Assembly (NCBI GenBank): GCA_963742875.1 | Contig: CAVUNO010000020.1 | Span: 1 to 64,000, forward strand | Direction of reading: 5' to 3' | Origin: Bog-532 sp963742875 | GTDB lineage: Bacteria; Actinomycetota; Actinomycetes; Streptosporangiales; Streptosporangiaceae | Length of the DNA stretch: 64,000 bases | Shown: positions 27,920 through 36,196 of the stretch, one piece after another | Position numbering within the stretch: the first letter of the stretch is position 1 | Layout of the letters: each line of letters starts with the position of its first letter | Made by a program: the position numbers and the translations under genes | The notes under the pieces: model-generated | Told to the model about the DNA's origin: nothing | Database searches by the model: none | What the model saw: only the letters and a program-made list of their open reading frames with translations

Positions 27920-28256
27920 CCGACTGGGCACGTCTGGTGGCCATCACTGGGCAGATCCGATGGCCACCAGCGGGCACTTCTCATGACCGCCACCGGGCAG
28001 TTTCTAATGTCCCTTGACAGAGGCATCAGCAAGAGTTTCCTGGTAGTCGCCCTATACCGGTCCTTCCCCTCACCTGTGGCCACCATGGCTGGAGCAGCGG
28101 CCCTTGGGCTTTCCCGTGAGCTCCGCACCCGACCGGTCAGGAACCGGCCACGCACGTCACGGCGGGGACAGGTCGAACACAACCTGTAGCTATGTCTCCG
28201 GCATCAGCCAGACCTCCTCGACTAGCTCACTCATCACGTGCGACCTCGTGTCGCAA

Positions 28257-28556
28257 TGGCGGCAGTTCCTGCACGCCCAGGCCGCCGGGATCCTCGCGGT
28301 CGACTTCCTGCACGTGGACACCGCGCTGCTGAGAAGGCTTGACCCGCCGGTACGTAAAGCGGTGGCTCAGGTCATTGACGGCCTGGCCACCGATCCGCGT
28401 CCTCCCGGTTTCCGGCCCCTGACAGGTCACCGGCCGTATCTGCGCGTGCGCTCGGGAGACTACCGCGTGATCTATGCCGTCGAGGATCACGCCGGCCTCG
28501 TCATCATCGCGGCTGTAGGGCACCGCCGCGAGATATACCGGAGCTTCGAGGTGTAG
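28257..28556 (+). pseudogene. Chimeric reading frame: transposase piece joined to a RelE/ParE toxin end
   Basis: Codons 28257 to about 28337 continue the split transposase (WRQFLHAQAAGILAVDFLHV). From about RRLDPPVRKAVAQVIDGLAT the frame becomes the C-terminal three quarters of a RelE/ParE toxin (PRPPGFRPLTGHRPYLRVRS, GDYRVIYAVEDHAGLVIIAA, GHRREIYR). The first beta strand and helix of the toxin are missing and no antitoxin gene is adjacent. The junction falls in a shared L(R)RL, suggesting short-homology recombination. Confidence 0.75.
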
Positions 28557-28712
28557 CAAGTGGCCGCAGCTCAAACCTCCGCTCCGTTCACCTCCCCGTG
28601 CCCGTTGCGTGCCCGTAAGAACGGCCGATCACGGTAACTCGCGGGCACTCACGGGGACGCTGCCCCTCTTCCGCAGGTCAGCGTCCCCGCAAGTGGTCAA
28701 CGGGTACCGGCA

Positions 28713-28761
28713 GTGACTTCCCAAGCTGATAGTGCGGGTTCGATTCCCGTCACCCGCTCCA
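28713..28761 (+). tRNA. 3' part of tRNA-Gly(CCC), probable remnant attachment site
   Basis: The segment holds an anticodon loop TTCCCAA, a variable loop, a T arm (GCGGGTTCGATTCCCGT) and an acceptor end CACCCGCTCC plus A. The 5' half (acceptor, D arm and 5' anticodon stem) is missing: upstream bases do not pair (GTGAC against GCTGA). A 3' tRNA fragment is what remains at the far end of an element integrated into a tRNA gene. The element would lie to the left, where the broken integrase is. Confidence 0.8.
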
Positions 28762-29350
28762 CAGCAAAGACGCAGGTCAGGGCACCTGCACCGCTAAGGG
28801 TCTCGCTCATGAAAGGGCATCTGCTAACCGGCCGGGCCATTAACGGGCCATTAGCCGATGGGCAGGAGAGCACCGGCTGCTCCGTCATCGTCATCGTTGG
28901 CCCGCTCGGCCTGGACGTGAGTGTCGATCGCATCTGTGATCCCCAAGCGGACACAGCAGCGCTATCACCTCAAGCTCTAATTTCCCGGCGCTTCGTCACC
29001 CGGTAATGACCGCGATCACGGTGGACCCGCGGGCAAAAACATTTTTGCGGGAAAGATCCATGATCCCGTACATCATCTTCGCGACATGCACCCAGTCCAG
29101 GAGAAGCCCGTGCCGCCGCCGGAAATCCTCAATGAACGCCGTCAGCTCCGGCTTAGTCTTGGCAAAGCCGCCGAAATGATAGTCCAGCTCGATACTCCAG
29201 CAGCCGACATCGCGGCCAGCCGCCTCCCGCTGCAGCCTGATAACCTCATCAGCGAGAAAGCCACCATTCTTTAGCACGGAGAACCCGAGCGCCTGTTGCC
29301 CGGGCCGCAAACCCAGCGCGATACCGGCAAGGGTCCCGCCGGTGCCGCAC

Positions 29351-31013
29351 CAGGGATTCGTCAAAGTCGGCGTGACAGTGTGTGAGTGACGGGGCGGGCT
29401 TGAGATAGCCGCGGCGATATTTCAGGGGTTCCGGGATGGCCGCGGTCGTTACGTTCCGTGACCGGTATGCGGGGCCGGTGGCGGCATGCGTGAGGCGGAT
29501 GCGGCGGAAGTGAGGGCGCGGCCAGGCTGCCGCGGGTGATGATTCAGGTTCTCACGCCAGGAATCTTCGCCTTAGGAATGCCTTGACCGCGCCCGGTTCC
29601 TCATCATGGCTTGCCGACTGCATCTGCCGCCACCTGCCTGCCGGGATCGTGCCTGATCCGGTGCCGTTCCGGGAGGTGCTGGAGGGACTGCTGGCCGATA
29701 CGCGGAAGGCGCGGGGAAAGCGGCATCCGCTGCCGTCGCTAGTCTCGGTGGCGGTCGCGGGCACGGCGGCCGCGCTGAGCGGCCCGCTGGCGATCGCGCA
29801 GGCCGCGGCGTGCTGGGATCAGGAGGTGCTGGCAGCGCACGGCTGCTGGGTAAGCCCGCGGACCGGGCTGCGGGTGGCGCCGTCGGCGTCGATGCTGGAC
29901 AGACTGCCGAAACTGCTGGACCCGGACGAGTTCGAGGCTGCCCTGACGGCGGCCGTGGCCGCCCTTGCGCTGGATCCCGCTGTCCCGGCCGCGTATGCCG
30001 CGCGCCGCGCGCAGCAGCAGCGCGAGCAGGAGGAAAAGCGGAAGAAGCGGAAACGGAAGCCGCCGGCGGCGGAGAGCTTCCGGGAGGAGAGGCAGGACGG
30101 CTGGTTCCGGCCCCACCCGCAGCACCCGTGGCTGGACCCTGCCGCCTGCGGGGATCCCGGGCACGTCCCCGCACGCCAGGGCGTCGCCGTGGACGGGAAG
30201 GAGCGCAAGGGCGCGAAAAGCCGGCGGCGGCAGGAAAGTGCACCTGCTCGCCGCCGTCACCCATACTCCCGGGATAGTGATCACCCAGGACAGGGTTGCG
30301 AAAGCCGGGAAGGCCAACGAGATCAGCCACTTCAAGCCGCTGCTCGCGCCGCTGCCGATCGCCGGGACCGTCGTCACCAGCGACGCCATGCAGGCGAACA
30401 GGGACAACTCCCTGTTCCTCCGGAAGGTCAAGGACGCGCACTGGCTGTGGCCCATCCTGGGCAACCAGCCGAACCTGAACGAGACCCTGAATGCGCTGTC
30501 CTGGGAAACCATGCCCGTCGCCGCCGCGACCAGCGAGATCAGCCGCGGCCGGATCGAGACCCGCACCATCCGCGTCCTGCCTGCCCCCGACGGCACTGGC
30601 TTTGAGGACGCGCGCCAGGCCCTGCTCATCGAACGGTACGTCACGTACAAGAAGAAAGGCCGGTGGCATACCCGGGCCGAGGCCGTCCTCTACCTCACCA
30701 GCCTGAGCGCGGACGGCACCACGCCGGAAGACCTGCTCGCCCACGTCCGGGGCCACTGGCAGGTGGAGCACGCGCACTGGCTACGCGACGTGATCTGGAA
30801 AGAAGACAAATCCCTCATCCGAACCGGAAACGGGCCACAGGTATGGTCCGCCCTCACGAACCTCGTCATCACCCTGTTCCGCGTACAGGGAGTAACCGGC
30901 TACACCGCCGAAACCCGCCGCATTGCCCAGGACCCCCGCCGCGCACTCCAGATCCTCGACCTCACAGGCCTTTCATCAGGCTAAACAGCCCTCATGACTT
31001 TGACGAATCCCTG
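29351..31013. mobile_element. ISAs1-family insertion sequence with 10-bp duplication
   Basis: Both ends carry the inverted repeat CAGGGATTCGTCAAAGTC. The flanks are GGTGCCGCAC at 29341-29350 and 31014-31023. The element is 1663 bp with one frameshifted transposase gene on the plus strand. Confidence 0.93.
29583..30984 (+). pseudogene. ISAs1-family transposase, frameshifted
   Basis: The first frame gives the DDE_Tnp_1-associated N terminus (LPSLVSVAVAGTAAALSGPL, AQAAACWDQEVL) and GVAVDGKERKGAKS with the first catalytic Asp. The second continues KVHLLAAVTHTPGIVITQDR, NEISHFKPLLAPL, VVTSDAMQANRDN (second Asp) and HWQVEHAHWLRDVIWKEDKS (final Glu) to 30984. The frames join if one A is removed from AAAA at 30216-30219. 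An A-run slip could be a mutation or a read error. Confidence 0.88.
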
Positions 31014-31586
31014 GGTGCCGCACGGGCAGCAGATCAAATTGAAATCGCCGGGTATTTCCGGTGGAATCTCGGCGCAGCCGCGCACCGCCAAGCCGTTACT
31101 GCCGCCTTCCGGCACCAGGTAGAAGTCACCGAAGATATGCCGGAGCCGGGCGACGACGGCTGGGTCACGCTTTTGCCGGTAGGTCATGCGGTCCAGGTAA
31201 GTCAGCCGCATGCCATGACGCACCGCGTAGGCCAGCGACTCGTTCAACGGCAGGTGCTCCTCGCCGCGGATCACGCCGATCGTGGCAAACCCGCAGCGCT
31301 CAGCCGCCGCGGCGGTGGCACGGATGTGATTCGAGTAAGCACCACCGAAGGTCAGCAGCGTACGATGCCCCAGGCGTTCCGCCTCAGCCAGGTTGTATTT
31401 GAGCTTCCGCCACTTGTTTCCGGGGACATCCGGATTGATCAGGTCATCTCGCTTAAGCAACAGCCGGACCCCAACGGCGGCCAGGCGTTCATCATGCAGC
31501 TCCTGCACCGGGGACGGGATGCGCAGCGGAAACGACCCGTCAGCCTCCAGAACGCTGCCCCGCCTCGTCGCACCGCCCCTAGTCAC

Positions 31587-32044
31587 AGCTTCGACCGTAC
31601 CTCGCTCCCGCGCTAGCCACGATCTGGGCCGAACTGCAGACCGGCCAGCGCGCGGCAGACGATGACCCAGCGCACGCCCGCCGAGCGCGCGGCCTGTTCA
31701 CGGGCCTTCGTTCGTCCCGCCCGCGTCTCGACACGGCGTCCACGCCGCATTTGTCTACGCCGCATTTGACGCCGCATTGCGCTGCCGGATTCAGCCGTAT
31801 TTGATCAAGGCGGCGCCTCGCGGCGCCGCTGGCCCGGCGTCAGAACTTGTCGCGGACTAGGGTGGCGGCCTGGACTGTCCGTCTCACCGCGATCGACACC
31901 GGCGGCACCCATATGCGTGCCAGAGCAGTCAGGAAATCGGAGCGAGTCACGGACACTCATCATGGGCAGCCCTGTTGTCACCCGAGCTAGGCGCATGCGG
32001 GCAAGGGCGTTGCCCGAAACGATCTTCTAATCAGTAGGTCAGGC
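31587..32044. other. Intergenic region with the second hairpin repeat copy
   Basis: No gene is supported. It includes a run of related short units (cgccgcatttg-like at 31744-31775) and the hairpin repeat at 31803-31843. Open frames here are short and unconvincing. Confidence 0.4.
31803..31843. repeat. Hairpin repeat, copy 2
   Basis: It matches 16968-17007 over its full length apart from the loop of the GCGGCGCC/GGCGCCGC hairpin. Flanks on both sides differ from those of copy 1, so the repeat unit is about 40 bp. Confidence 0.6.
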
Positions 32045-32173
32045 TCACTTTGCCTCGCACCAGATCATCCCAGCTGAGGCTGGATACTTCTCGGGGGTGT
32101 CGTCGGGCTCGCGCTCCGGTCCCTTGATGAAGCCGCCGGCGGACACCGGGATCATCAGGATGACCTTCCTCAT
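32045..32173 (-). pseudogene. Fragment of a dihydrofolate-reductase-like (RibD C-terminal) protein
   Basis: The 42-codon frame begins MRKVILMIPVSAGGFIKGPE, which resembles the first strand and loop of DHFR/RibD-C family proteins (typically MRKVILMMSVSLDGFIEGP). It then diverges and stops. It appears to be a 5' remnant, or a short decayed gene, downstream of the phosphofructokinase gene. Confidence 0.4.
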
Positions 32174-32216
32174 CGGGGTCCGCTCCGACGGGTCCGGGCG
32201 GCTCGGCGGCCGGGGC

Positions 32217-33494
32217 TCAGCCCTCGGCGAGATAGCCGTACCGGTCGCGGAAGGCCTCGGGCGTGCGCCCTGAGGCCGCTGCGATGGGGCGGAGCTTCTC
32301 CGGATCGTCGAGGTCCTCGCGATCCAGCCGGATCATGTACTCGCGGGCCACCCGGTACGAGCTCGACTCGACGTTCACCAGCCGGATCCGCACCCGCCCT
32401 GTCTCGGGGTCGTTGAACGACCCGAAGGGCAGCGGCACCATGTGCCCCTCCTGGATCGTGACCATGCCGCCGGGCTCGTCGCCCTCCAGCACCTGCTTCA
32501 GGTAGGCGACGGCACTGTAGCCGAGGTCACGGGTGTACTCGATGTCGAACGGGATGGGGGGCGCGCACCGGAGCTCGTAGCCGATGTTCTTGCCCTCGAC
32601 CGTGACCTTCTGCTCTCGCTCCTTGAAGCGGTCCTTGACCAGCTTCGCCAGCAGGCGGTCCAGTTCGAGCTCGGCCAGCCGGACGTGGCCGTGCTCGTCT
32701 CGCTCGGCTTCCGGCATGGCCTTCTGGAGCTCGTCCGGGGGCAGGCGCAGGCCGATGCCCTCGGCGAGCACCGCCACGCCGAAGGGGCGGCCGAGGGCGA
32801 TCCGCTTGAGCATCGAGGTCTCGAGGACGTCCACCAGGCGCGCCAGCGGGACGGGCTCGTCGCGGGGGAACTCCTCGGCGATCAACGAGAGGGTGGCCCC
32901 GGCCGACTTTCCGATGCCCAGGGCCAGGTGGCCGGCCGAGCGGCCCATGGCCACCACCAGGTACCACCGCTGGGTGGTGATGGCGTCGGTCATCAGGTTG
33001 TTGACGAGCTGGACCCCCACGCTCCTCGCGGTCTCGAAGCCGAAGGTCGGCGTGCCGCCCGGTAGCGGCAGGTCGTTGTCGATGGTCTTCGGCACGTGCA
33101 CCACACGGAGGCCCCCTCCGGCGGCCTCGGCCAGCCGGGACGCCGAGAACGCAGTGTCGTCCCCGCCGATCGTCACGAGCGCGTCGATCCCCAGCTTCTG
33201 CAACGACCCGAGACAGGCGTGCAACCTCCATTCCGGGTCGGCGGCGTCCTCGTCCCGCACCGTCGGGTTGGCCCGCGAGGTCCGGAGGATCGACCCGCCC
33301 TGGACGTGGATCCTCGACACGTCCGTGATGGAGAGGGGCCGCGCCTCCTCGATCCGGCCGTCGATGAGGTGCTGGAAGCCGTCCATGATCCCGACGACAT
33401 CCCACCCGGAGTTCCGGGCCTCGATCGTGGCTGCGGAGATGACCGAGTTCATCCCCGGGGCGGGGCCGCCACCGCACAGGATTCCCAGTTTCAC
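32217..33494 (-). CDS. pfp: 6-phosphofructokinase, probably pyrophosphate-dependent
   Basis: The 425-residue enzyme starts at GTG 33494 (KLGILCGGGPAPGMNSVISA). It has the phosphoryl-donor motif IGGDDTAFSASRL, the catalytic PKTIDNDLPLPGGTPTFGFE, and MGRSAGHLALGIGKSAGATL. ATP-dependent enzymes have GGDGT; the acidic residue here (GGDDT) is the hallmark of the PPi-dependent type that converts fructose 6-phosphate to the 1,6-bisphosphate reversibly. It acts in the cytosol in glycolysis/gluconeogenesis. The longer open frame upstream belongs to an integrase remnant. No partner genes are adjacent. Confidence 0.88.
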   Translation of the reverse strand: MKLGILCGGGPAPGMNSVISAATIEARNSGWDVVGIMDGFQHLIDGRIEEARPLSITDVSRIHVQGGSILRTSRANPTVRDEDAADPEWRLHACLGSLQKLGIDALVTIGGDDTAFSASRLAEAAGGGLRVVHVPKTIDNDLPLPGGTPTFGFETARSVGVQLVNNLMTDAITTQRWYLVVAMGRSAGHLALGIGKSAGATLSLIAEEFPRDEPVPLARLVDVLETSMLKRIALGRPFGVAVLAEGIGLRLPPDELQKAMPEAERDEHGHVRLAELELDRLLAKLVKDRFKEREQKVTVEGKNIGYELRCAPPIPFDIEYTRDLGYSAVAYLKQVLEGDEPGGMVTIQEGHMVPLPFGSFNDPETGRVRIRLVNVESSSYRVAREYMIRLDREDLDDPEKLRPIAAASGRTPEAFRDRYGYLAEG

Positions 33495-33596
33495 GCCCCC
33501 ATCGTTCCAGCGACAAGGGGATCCTGGCAAGCGAACCGCCCCCGGATCCCGGAACCTCGATCGCACGTCGAGGGTTCGGCTTGCCCATCGTGCAGG

Positions 33597-33710
33597 CCCG
33601 CGAAGGGCTCCGGTGTACGCGGCGACTTGAAAGAAGGCGAACAGCCGGTGCTGCCTTGCGGTGGACAGTAACGCGCGGAGCTGGGTCACGGTCCAGACGG
33701 TCTCGGGCAC
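33597..33710 (-). pseudogene. Tyrosine recombinase fragment
   Basis: About 38 codons read VWTVTQLRALLSTARQHRLF, AFFQVAAYTGALRG, the start of an integrase catalytic domain where YTGxRRGE normally follows. Both sides are cut off. It lies between the phosphofructokinase gene and a KaiC-like fragment. Confidence 0.65.
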
Positions 33711-33734
33711 ATGGGTCTGCGTACGCAGGACGCT

Positions 33735-33910
33735 TCATTTCGCCCGCTCCACCGGAACTTGCGCTTGCGGTGGCCAGGCGAAGCAGATCTGCTGAGCCAG
33801 GATCGTCTTCCCGGTGCCTGGCGCACCGGCCACGACCACGACTGCGCCGGGGCCAGGCCGCCGTTGAGCACCGGGTCCAGTCCTGCTATGCCAGGAGAGT
33901 TGTGCATCAA
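33735..33910 (-). pseudogene. KaiC-like ATPase, frameshifted N-terminal fragment
   Basis: The first frame gives MMHNSPGIAGLDPVLNGGLA; after a one-base loss near 33850 the next frame gives GAVVVVAGAPGTGKTILAQQ ICFA with a Walker A. This is the start of a KaiC/RadA-superfamily ATPase and it ends at an unrelated sequence near 33780. Its ATG overlaps the response regulator stop (ATGA), so it was the second gene of that operon. Confidence 0.7.
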
Positions 33911-34266
33911 CGCCGGTCACCCCCCTTCTCGAGCAAGGTATTCACGATCGTGACGAGACTGCGGTCGTCGTAGGGCTTCTTGAGTACCGCGTCGGCAGTT
34001 CCCGCGAGGTGGGTGTCCCCGCTCGCGGCGAGGATCGGTATGCCTGCCGTGGCCGGATCACTGCGCAGCTGCCGGATGAACTCGACGCCATCCATGACCG
34101 GCATCATGATGTCGGTCACCACCAGATCCGGTCCCCATTGCTGCGCTGCCTTCAGCCCGGCGGCGCCGTTCTCCGCGACGGTCACGTCATGCCCCTGCTT
34201 CCGCAGTATCCGTCCAACCAGGAACCGCTCGTCCGGCTCGTCATCGACCACGAGAATCCTGGCCAC
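33907..34266 (-). CDS. Stand-alone response regulator (CheY-like receiver)
   Basis: The 119-residue protein is a single receiver domain: acidic pocket DDE in ILVVDDEPDERF, phospho-acceptor Asp in DLVVTDIMMPVMDG, Ser/Thr switch in ILAASGD and Lys in AVLKKPYDDRS. There is no output domain. Receivers of this kind signal by protein contact, here probably with the KaiC-like ATPase encoded next, which is broken. A perfect 10-bp inverted repeat lies upstream (34294-34321). Confidence 0.9.
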   Translation of the reverse strand: MARILVVDDEPDERFLVGRILRKQGHDVTVAENGAAGLKAAQQWGPDLVVTDIMMPVMDGVEFIRQLRSDPATAGIPILAASGDTHLAGTADAVLKKPYDDRSLVTIVNTLLEKGGDRR

Positions 34267-34293
34267 CCAGGCCCGGCCTCCTCCGGAATGCCG

Positions 34294-34321
34294 CTCTAAG
34301 TAATGCTAAGTTTACTTAGAG
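34294..34321. promoter_or_regulatory. Inverted repeat upstream of the response regulator, candidate operator
   Basis: CTCTAAGTAA and TTACTTAGAG form a perfect 10-bp inverted repeat around TGCTAAGT, 27-55 bases upstream of the response regulator start. It is AT-rich in a GC-rich genome, as expected of a repressor site overlapping a promoter. It has no T-run, so a terminator is unlikely. Confidence 0.5.
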
Positions 34322-34654
34322 TCGCATGACTTTGTCAGGCACAATTTTGGCCGAGTTCGCCGTGTCAAGGCCACGCAGCTTCGCCGTCGCTTCGCGAGCC
34401 TGGACACGGCGGCCAGTCTCCGTGATCGCCTACGGCGAGCCGCGACCCCGCTCTCCGGCGAAATCAGGGGTCCTGCGATGACTTTTCGGCCGGATGGTCG
34501 ATCTGGATGGTTGATCTGGATGGCTAACGCGTACCCTCAGCTCACAGTTAGGTGCCTGAAGTGTCGGTAGAGGGTCTGGGCGAGGAGAGGGACATAAGAG
34601 CTGCGGTGTACCAGCATGATCCGATTTCCAACCACCCGTTCCAGGTGAGACGAT
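34322..34654. other. Intergenic region without a recognisable gene
   Basis: I see no supported gene. A short direct repeat (GGTCGATCTGGATGG / GGTTGATCTGGATGG near 34495-34522) is present. A minus-strand frame ending near 34537 reads protein-like for about 30 codons but has no known motif. Confidence 0.35.
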
Positions 34655-34660
34655 GTGGTC

Positions 34661-35065
34661 ATGAGCGGCGAGAATAACCCGTTGCGGCAGTTGGCCGCTG
34701 CCTGGGAGGCCGCCACGGCCGTGGTGACCGAGTGGGCAGAGCAGACGGCGGCCATAACCAGCGAGGCGTACCATAAGCTCTCCAGCGACCCGGCCATCCG
34801 CGCGGTACTGGAGTCCTGGCGAACCACCCTTGTCTGGGGCCAGCGTGACTGCGAGTGTGTCTGCGCCAGGTCGCACCCAGACGATATGGGAATATGTGAC
34901 AAACGTGCAGTGATCACGCGGCGGCTGCCGACGGGCCTGGGCGGTGCCGTGGACGTACCGTTGTGCGCCCCATGCGCAGTGGCGCAAGGTGTCGCGGAGA
35001 TGCCCCGGTTACCCCCTGCAGGTTGGGGCTGTCGCCAGCGGCGGCAGCTCGGGACGGGAAGCTGA
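34661..35065 (+). CDS. Hypothetical protein with Cys/His-rich segment
   Basis: The 134-residue product has an alpha-helical first half (NNPLRQLAAAWEAATAVVTE, EAYHKLSSDPAIRAVLES) and a second half with CECVCARSHPDDMGICDKRA and VPLCAPCAVAQGV. The paired Cys suggest a small zinc- or metal-binding fold. A GTG lies two codons upstream (34655). I do not recognise a family. Confidence 0.6.
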   Translation: MSGENNPLRQLAAAWEAATAVVTEWAEQTAAITSEAYHKLSSDPAIRAVLESWRTTLVWGQRDCECVCARSHPDDMGICDKRAVITRRLPTGLGGAVDVPLCAPCAVAQGVAEMPRLPPAGWGCRQRRQLGTGS

Positions 35066-35368
35066 CGGCAGGGCAGTCCGCCTAGTCCGCTCTAATCCGG
35101 GCATTCCATTGATACCTCTCGTTCGCCAGCGATGGTCCGGCAGTCGAACAGGTGCTGGGCGAGGGCCTCCGCATGCCCTGAATATGCCTGACTGCGTAGA
35201 TAATCCCATATTTCCCGGACTTATTTAGAAAAATGAACAATTCGGTAAACAAGTGGCGTGCGCGCCGCGTCAACAAACTGGGTGGTACCAGCGTGCGGAC
35301 GGCAGACATCGCCGGGGCCTGAGGTGTTGTCTGGAGCCGACTGCAGCGAAGGGGAGGAACCGCAACCA

Positions 35369-35659
35369 GTGGATTCGATCTTGTACGTGGCTTCTATGGC
35401 CGTTCCGTACGCTGCTCCGACAGCATCCATCTGGCCGGCCTTTCTGCACGGTGCGGCGTTCGGCGCGGGGATACTCGCAACCTTCGGGGCCTTCTGCGGG
35501 GTCCTGCTCGCTGGCGACGCCGCCCGGCGGAGGGCGGTGGCCCGGGCCCGGCTGAGGCGCGCCCTCACCGCCCTCGACGCTGAGGACATTGTGACCCTGA
35601 TCCAGCAACAGGGGAACGCCGAGTTACGGCGCGCCGCTGGTCGCCCGTGGGGCCCGTGA
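35369..35659 (+). CDS. Small membrane protein of unknown function
   Basis: The GTG at 35369 has a strong ribosome site GGGGAGGA 10 bases upstream. The 96-residue product has one or two hydrophobic helices (FLHGAAFGAGILATFGAFCG VLL) and a basic/amphipathic C terminus (RARLRRALTALDAEDIVTLI). No family is recognised. The AT-rich stretch at 35180-35250 may hold its promoter. Confidence 0.6.
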   Translation: MDSILYVASMAVPYAAPTASIWPAFLHGAAFGAGILATFGAFCGVLLAGDAARRRAVARARLRRALTALDAEDIVTLIQQQGNAELRRAAGRPWGP

Positions 35660-35863
35660 CCTAGCGGCACCATGAGTGAGACATCCGCGCGGCACCGTGG
35701 CACCGAGAGACAGCCGCGCGGAACTGTCGCCGGGGTCTACGAGGCGGTATCGCCAGCGGCGCCCCGCCCGGCCTGGCCGCCAGAGAACAGGCAGCCCCCA
35801 GGAAGGTGCCTTCGAGGGAGCGGTAGCCGTGCACGCCGCCGCCGAACCCGGCGATCTCACCGG

Positions 35864-36196
35864 TCAGCGCCGCGGGGCGTACATGATCACGGCCACGCCG
35901 GCGAGGCAGATCGCCGCGCCGATGATGTCGAAGCGGTCCGGGCGGTAGCCGTCGGCGACGACGCCCCAGATCAGCGACCCCGCGATGAAGACCCCGCCGT
36001 AGGCGGCGAGGATCTGGCCGAAGTGGGAGTCGGGCTGGCCGGTGGTGACGAACCCGTATATGCCGAGCGCGATGACGCCGGCCCCGATCCAGGCCCAGCC
36101 GCGGTGCTCGCGGACCCCCTGCCAGACCAGCCAGGCGCCGCCGATCTCGAAGAACGCGGCCAGGATGAACAAGCCAACGGAACGAAGAATGAGCAC
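35864..36196 (-). CDS. ynfA: UPF0060 membrane protein YnfA
   Basis: The 110-residue product from GTG 36196 (LILRSVGLFILAAFFEIGGA) has four membrane helices and the family signatures AWLVWQGVREHRGWAW, GRILAAYGG-like GQILAAYGGVFIAGSLIWG and the end RFDIIGAAICLAGVAVIMYA. YnfA proteins are SMR-like small membrane proteins, possibly exporters; no substrate is established. The length is standard. Confidence 0.92.
   Translation of the reverse strand: MLILRSVGLFILAAFFEIGGAWLVWQGVREHRGWAWIGAGVIALGIYGFVTTGQPDSHFGQILAAYGGVFIAGSLIWGVVADGYRPDRFDIIGAAICLAGVAVIMYAPRR

Larger units (their letters stand above)
25196..28019. mobile_element. IS21-family insertion sequence with GAGGCA duplication
   Basis: The ends are TGACGACGG (25196) and the complement of TGTCAAGGG (28019), with inner inverted blocks AGAAACTGCCCGG, ATGAGAA(T/G)TGCCCG and GCCATCGGATCTGCCC present at both ends. 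The flanks carry GAGGCA at 25190-25195 and 28020-28025. The 2824-bp element holds istA, an 83-codon frame and istB, all overlapping by 4 bases. It sits in the 5' domains of intron 6. Confidence 0.88.
22864..28256 (-). mobile_element. Group II intron 6, antisense in a transposase gene, interrupted by IS21
   Basis: The intron lies on the minus strand: its 5' end is at 28256 (TTGCGACACGAGGTCGC, close to the GTGCGACACGAAGTCGC of intron 1) and its 3' end at 22864 (...GGGGCTACCCGGC). Domain V is at about 22904-22940 and domain VI at about 22864-22902. The RT gene is at 22960-24759. Between them an IS21 element (25196-28019) splits domains I-III. Without it the intron is about 2563 nt. Because it lies antisense to the transposase it cannot splice from that mRNA. 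Confidence 0.85.
28996..31586 (-). pseudogene. PLP-dependent ACC deaminase / D-cysteine desulfhydrase family gene, interrupted by ISAs1
   Basis: The N-terminal part (31586 to 31014) has VRLLLKRDDLINPDVPGNKW, with the PLP-binding Lys expected in GNKWRK, then LTFGGAYSNHIRATAAAAE and LVPEGGSNGLAVRGC. The rest (29350 to 28996) has CGTGGTLAGIALGL and ELTAFIEDFRRRHGLLLDWV. Removing the IS and one 10-bp duplication restores CCPCGTGGTLAGI. Family members act on D-cysteine or 1-aminocyclopropane-1-carboxylate; the substrate cannot be told. The gene is inactive. Confidence 0.9.

Noticed and set aside
28697..28954. Open frame with VTGIEPALSAWE
   Set aside because: This peptide is the well-known mistranslation of a tRNA 3' end; the DNA is the tRNA-Gly fragment.
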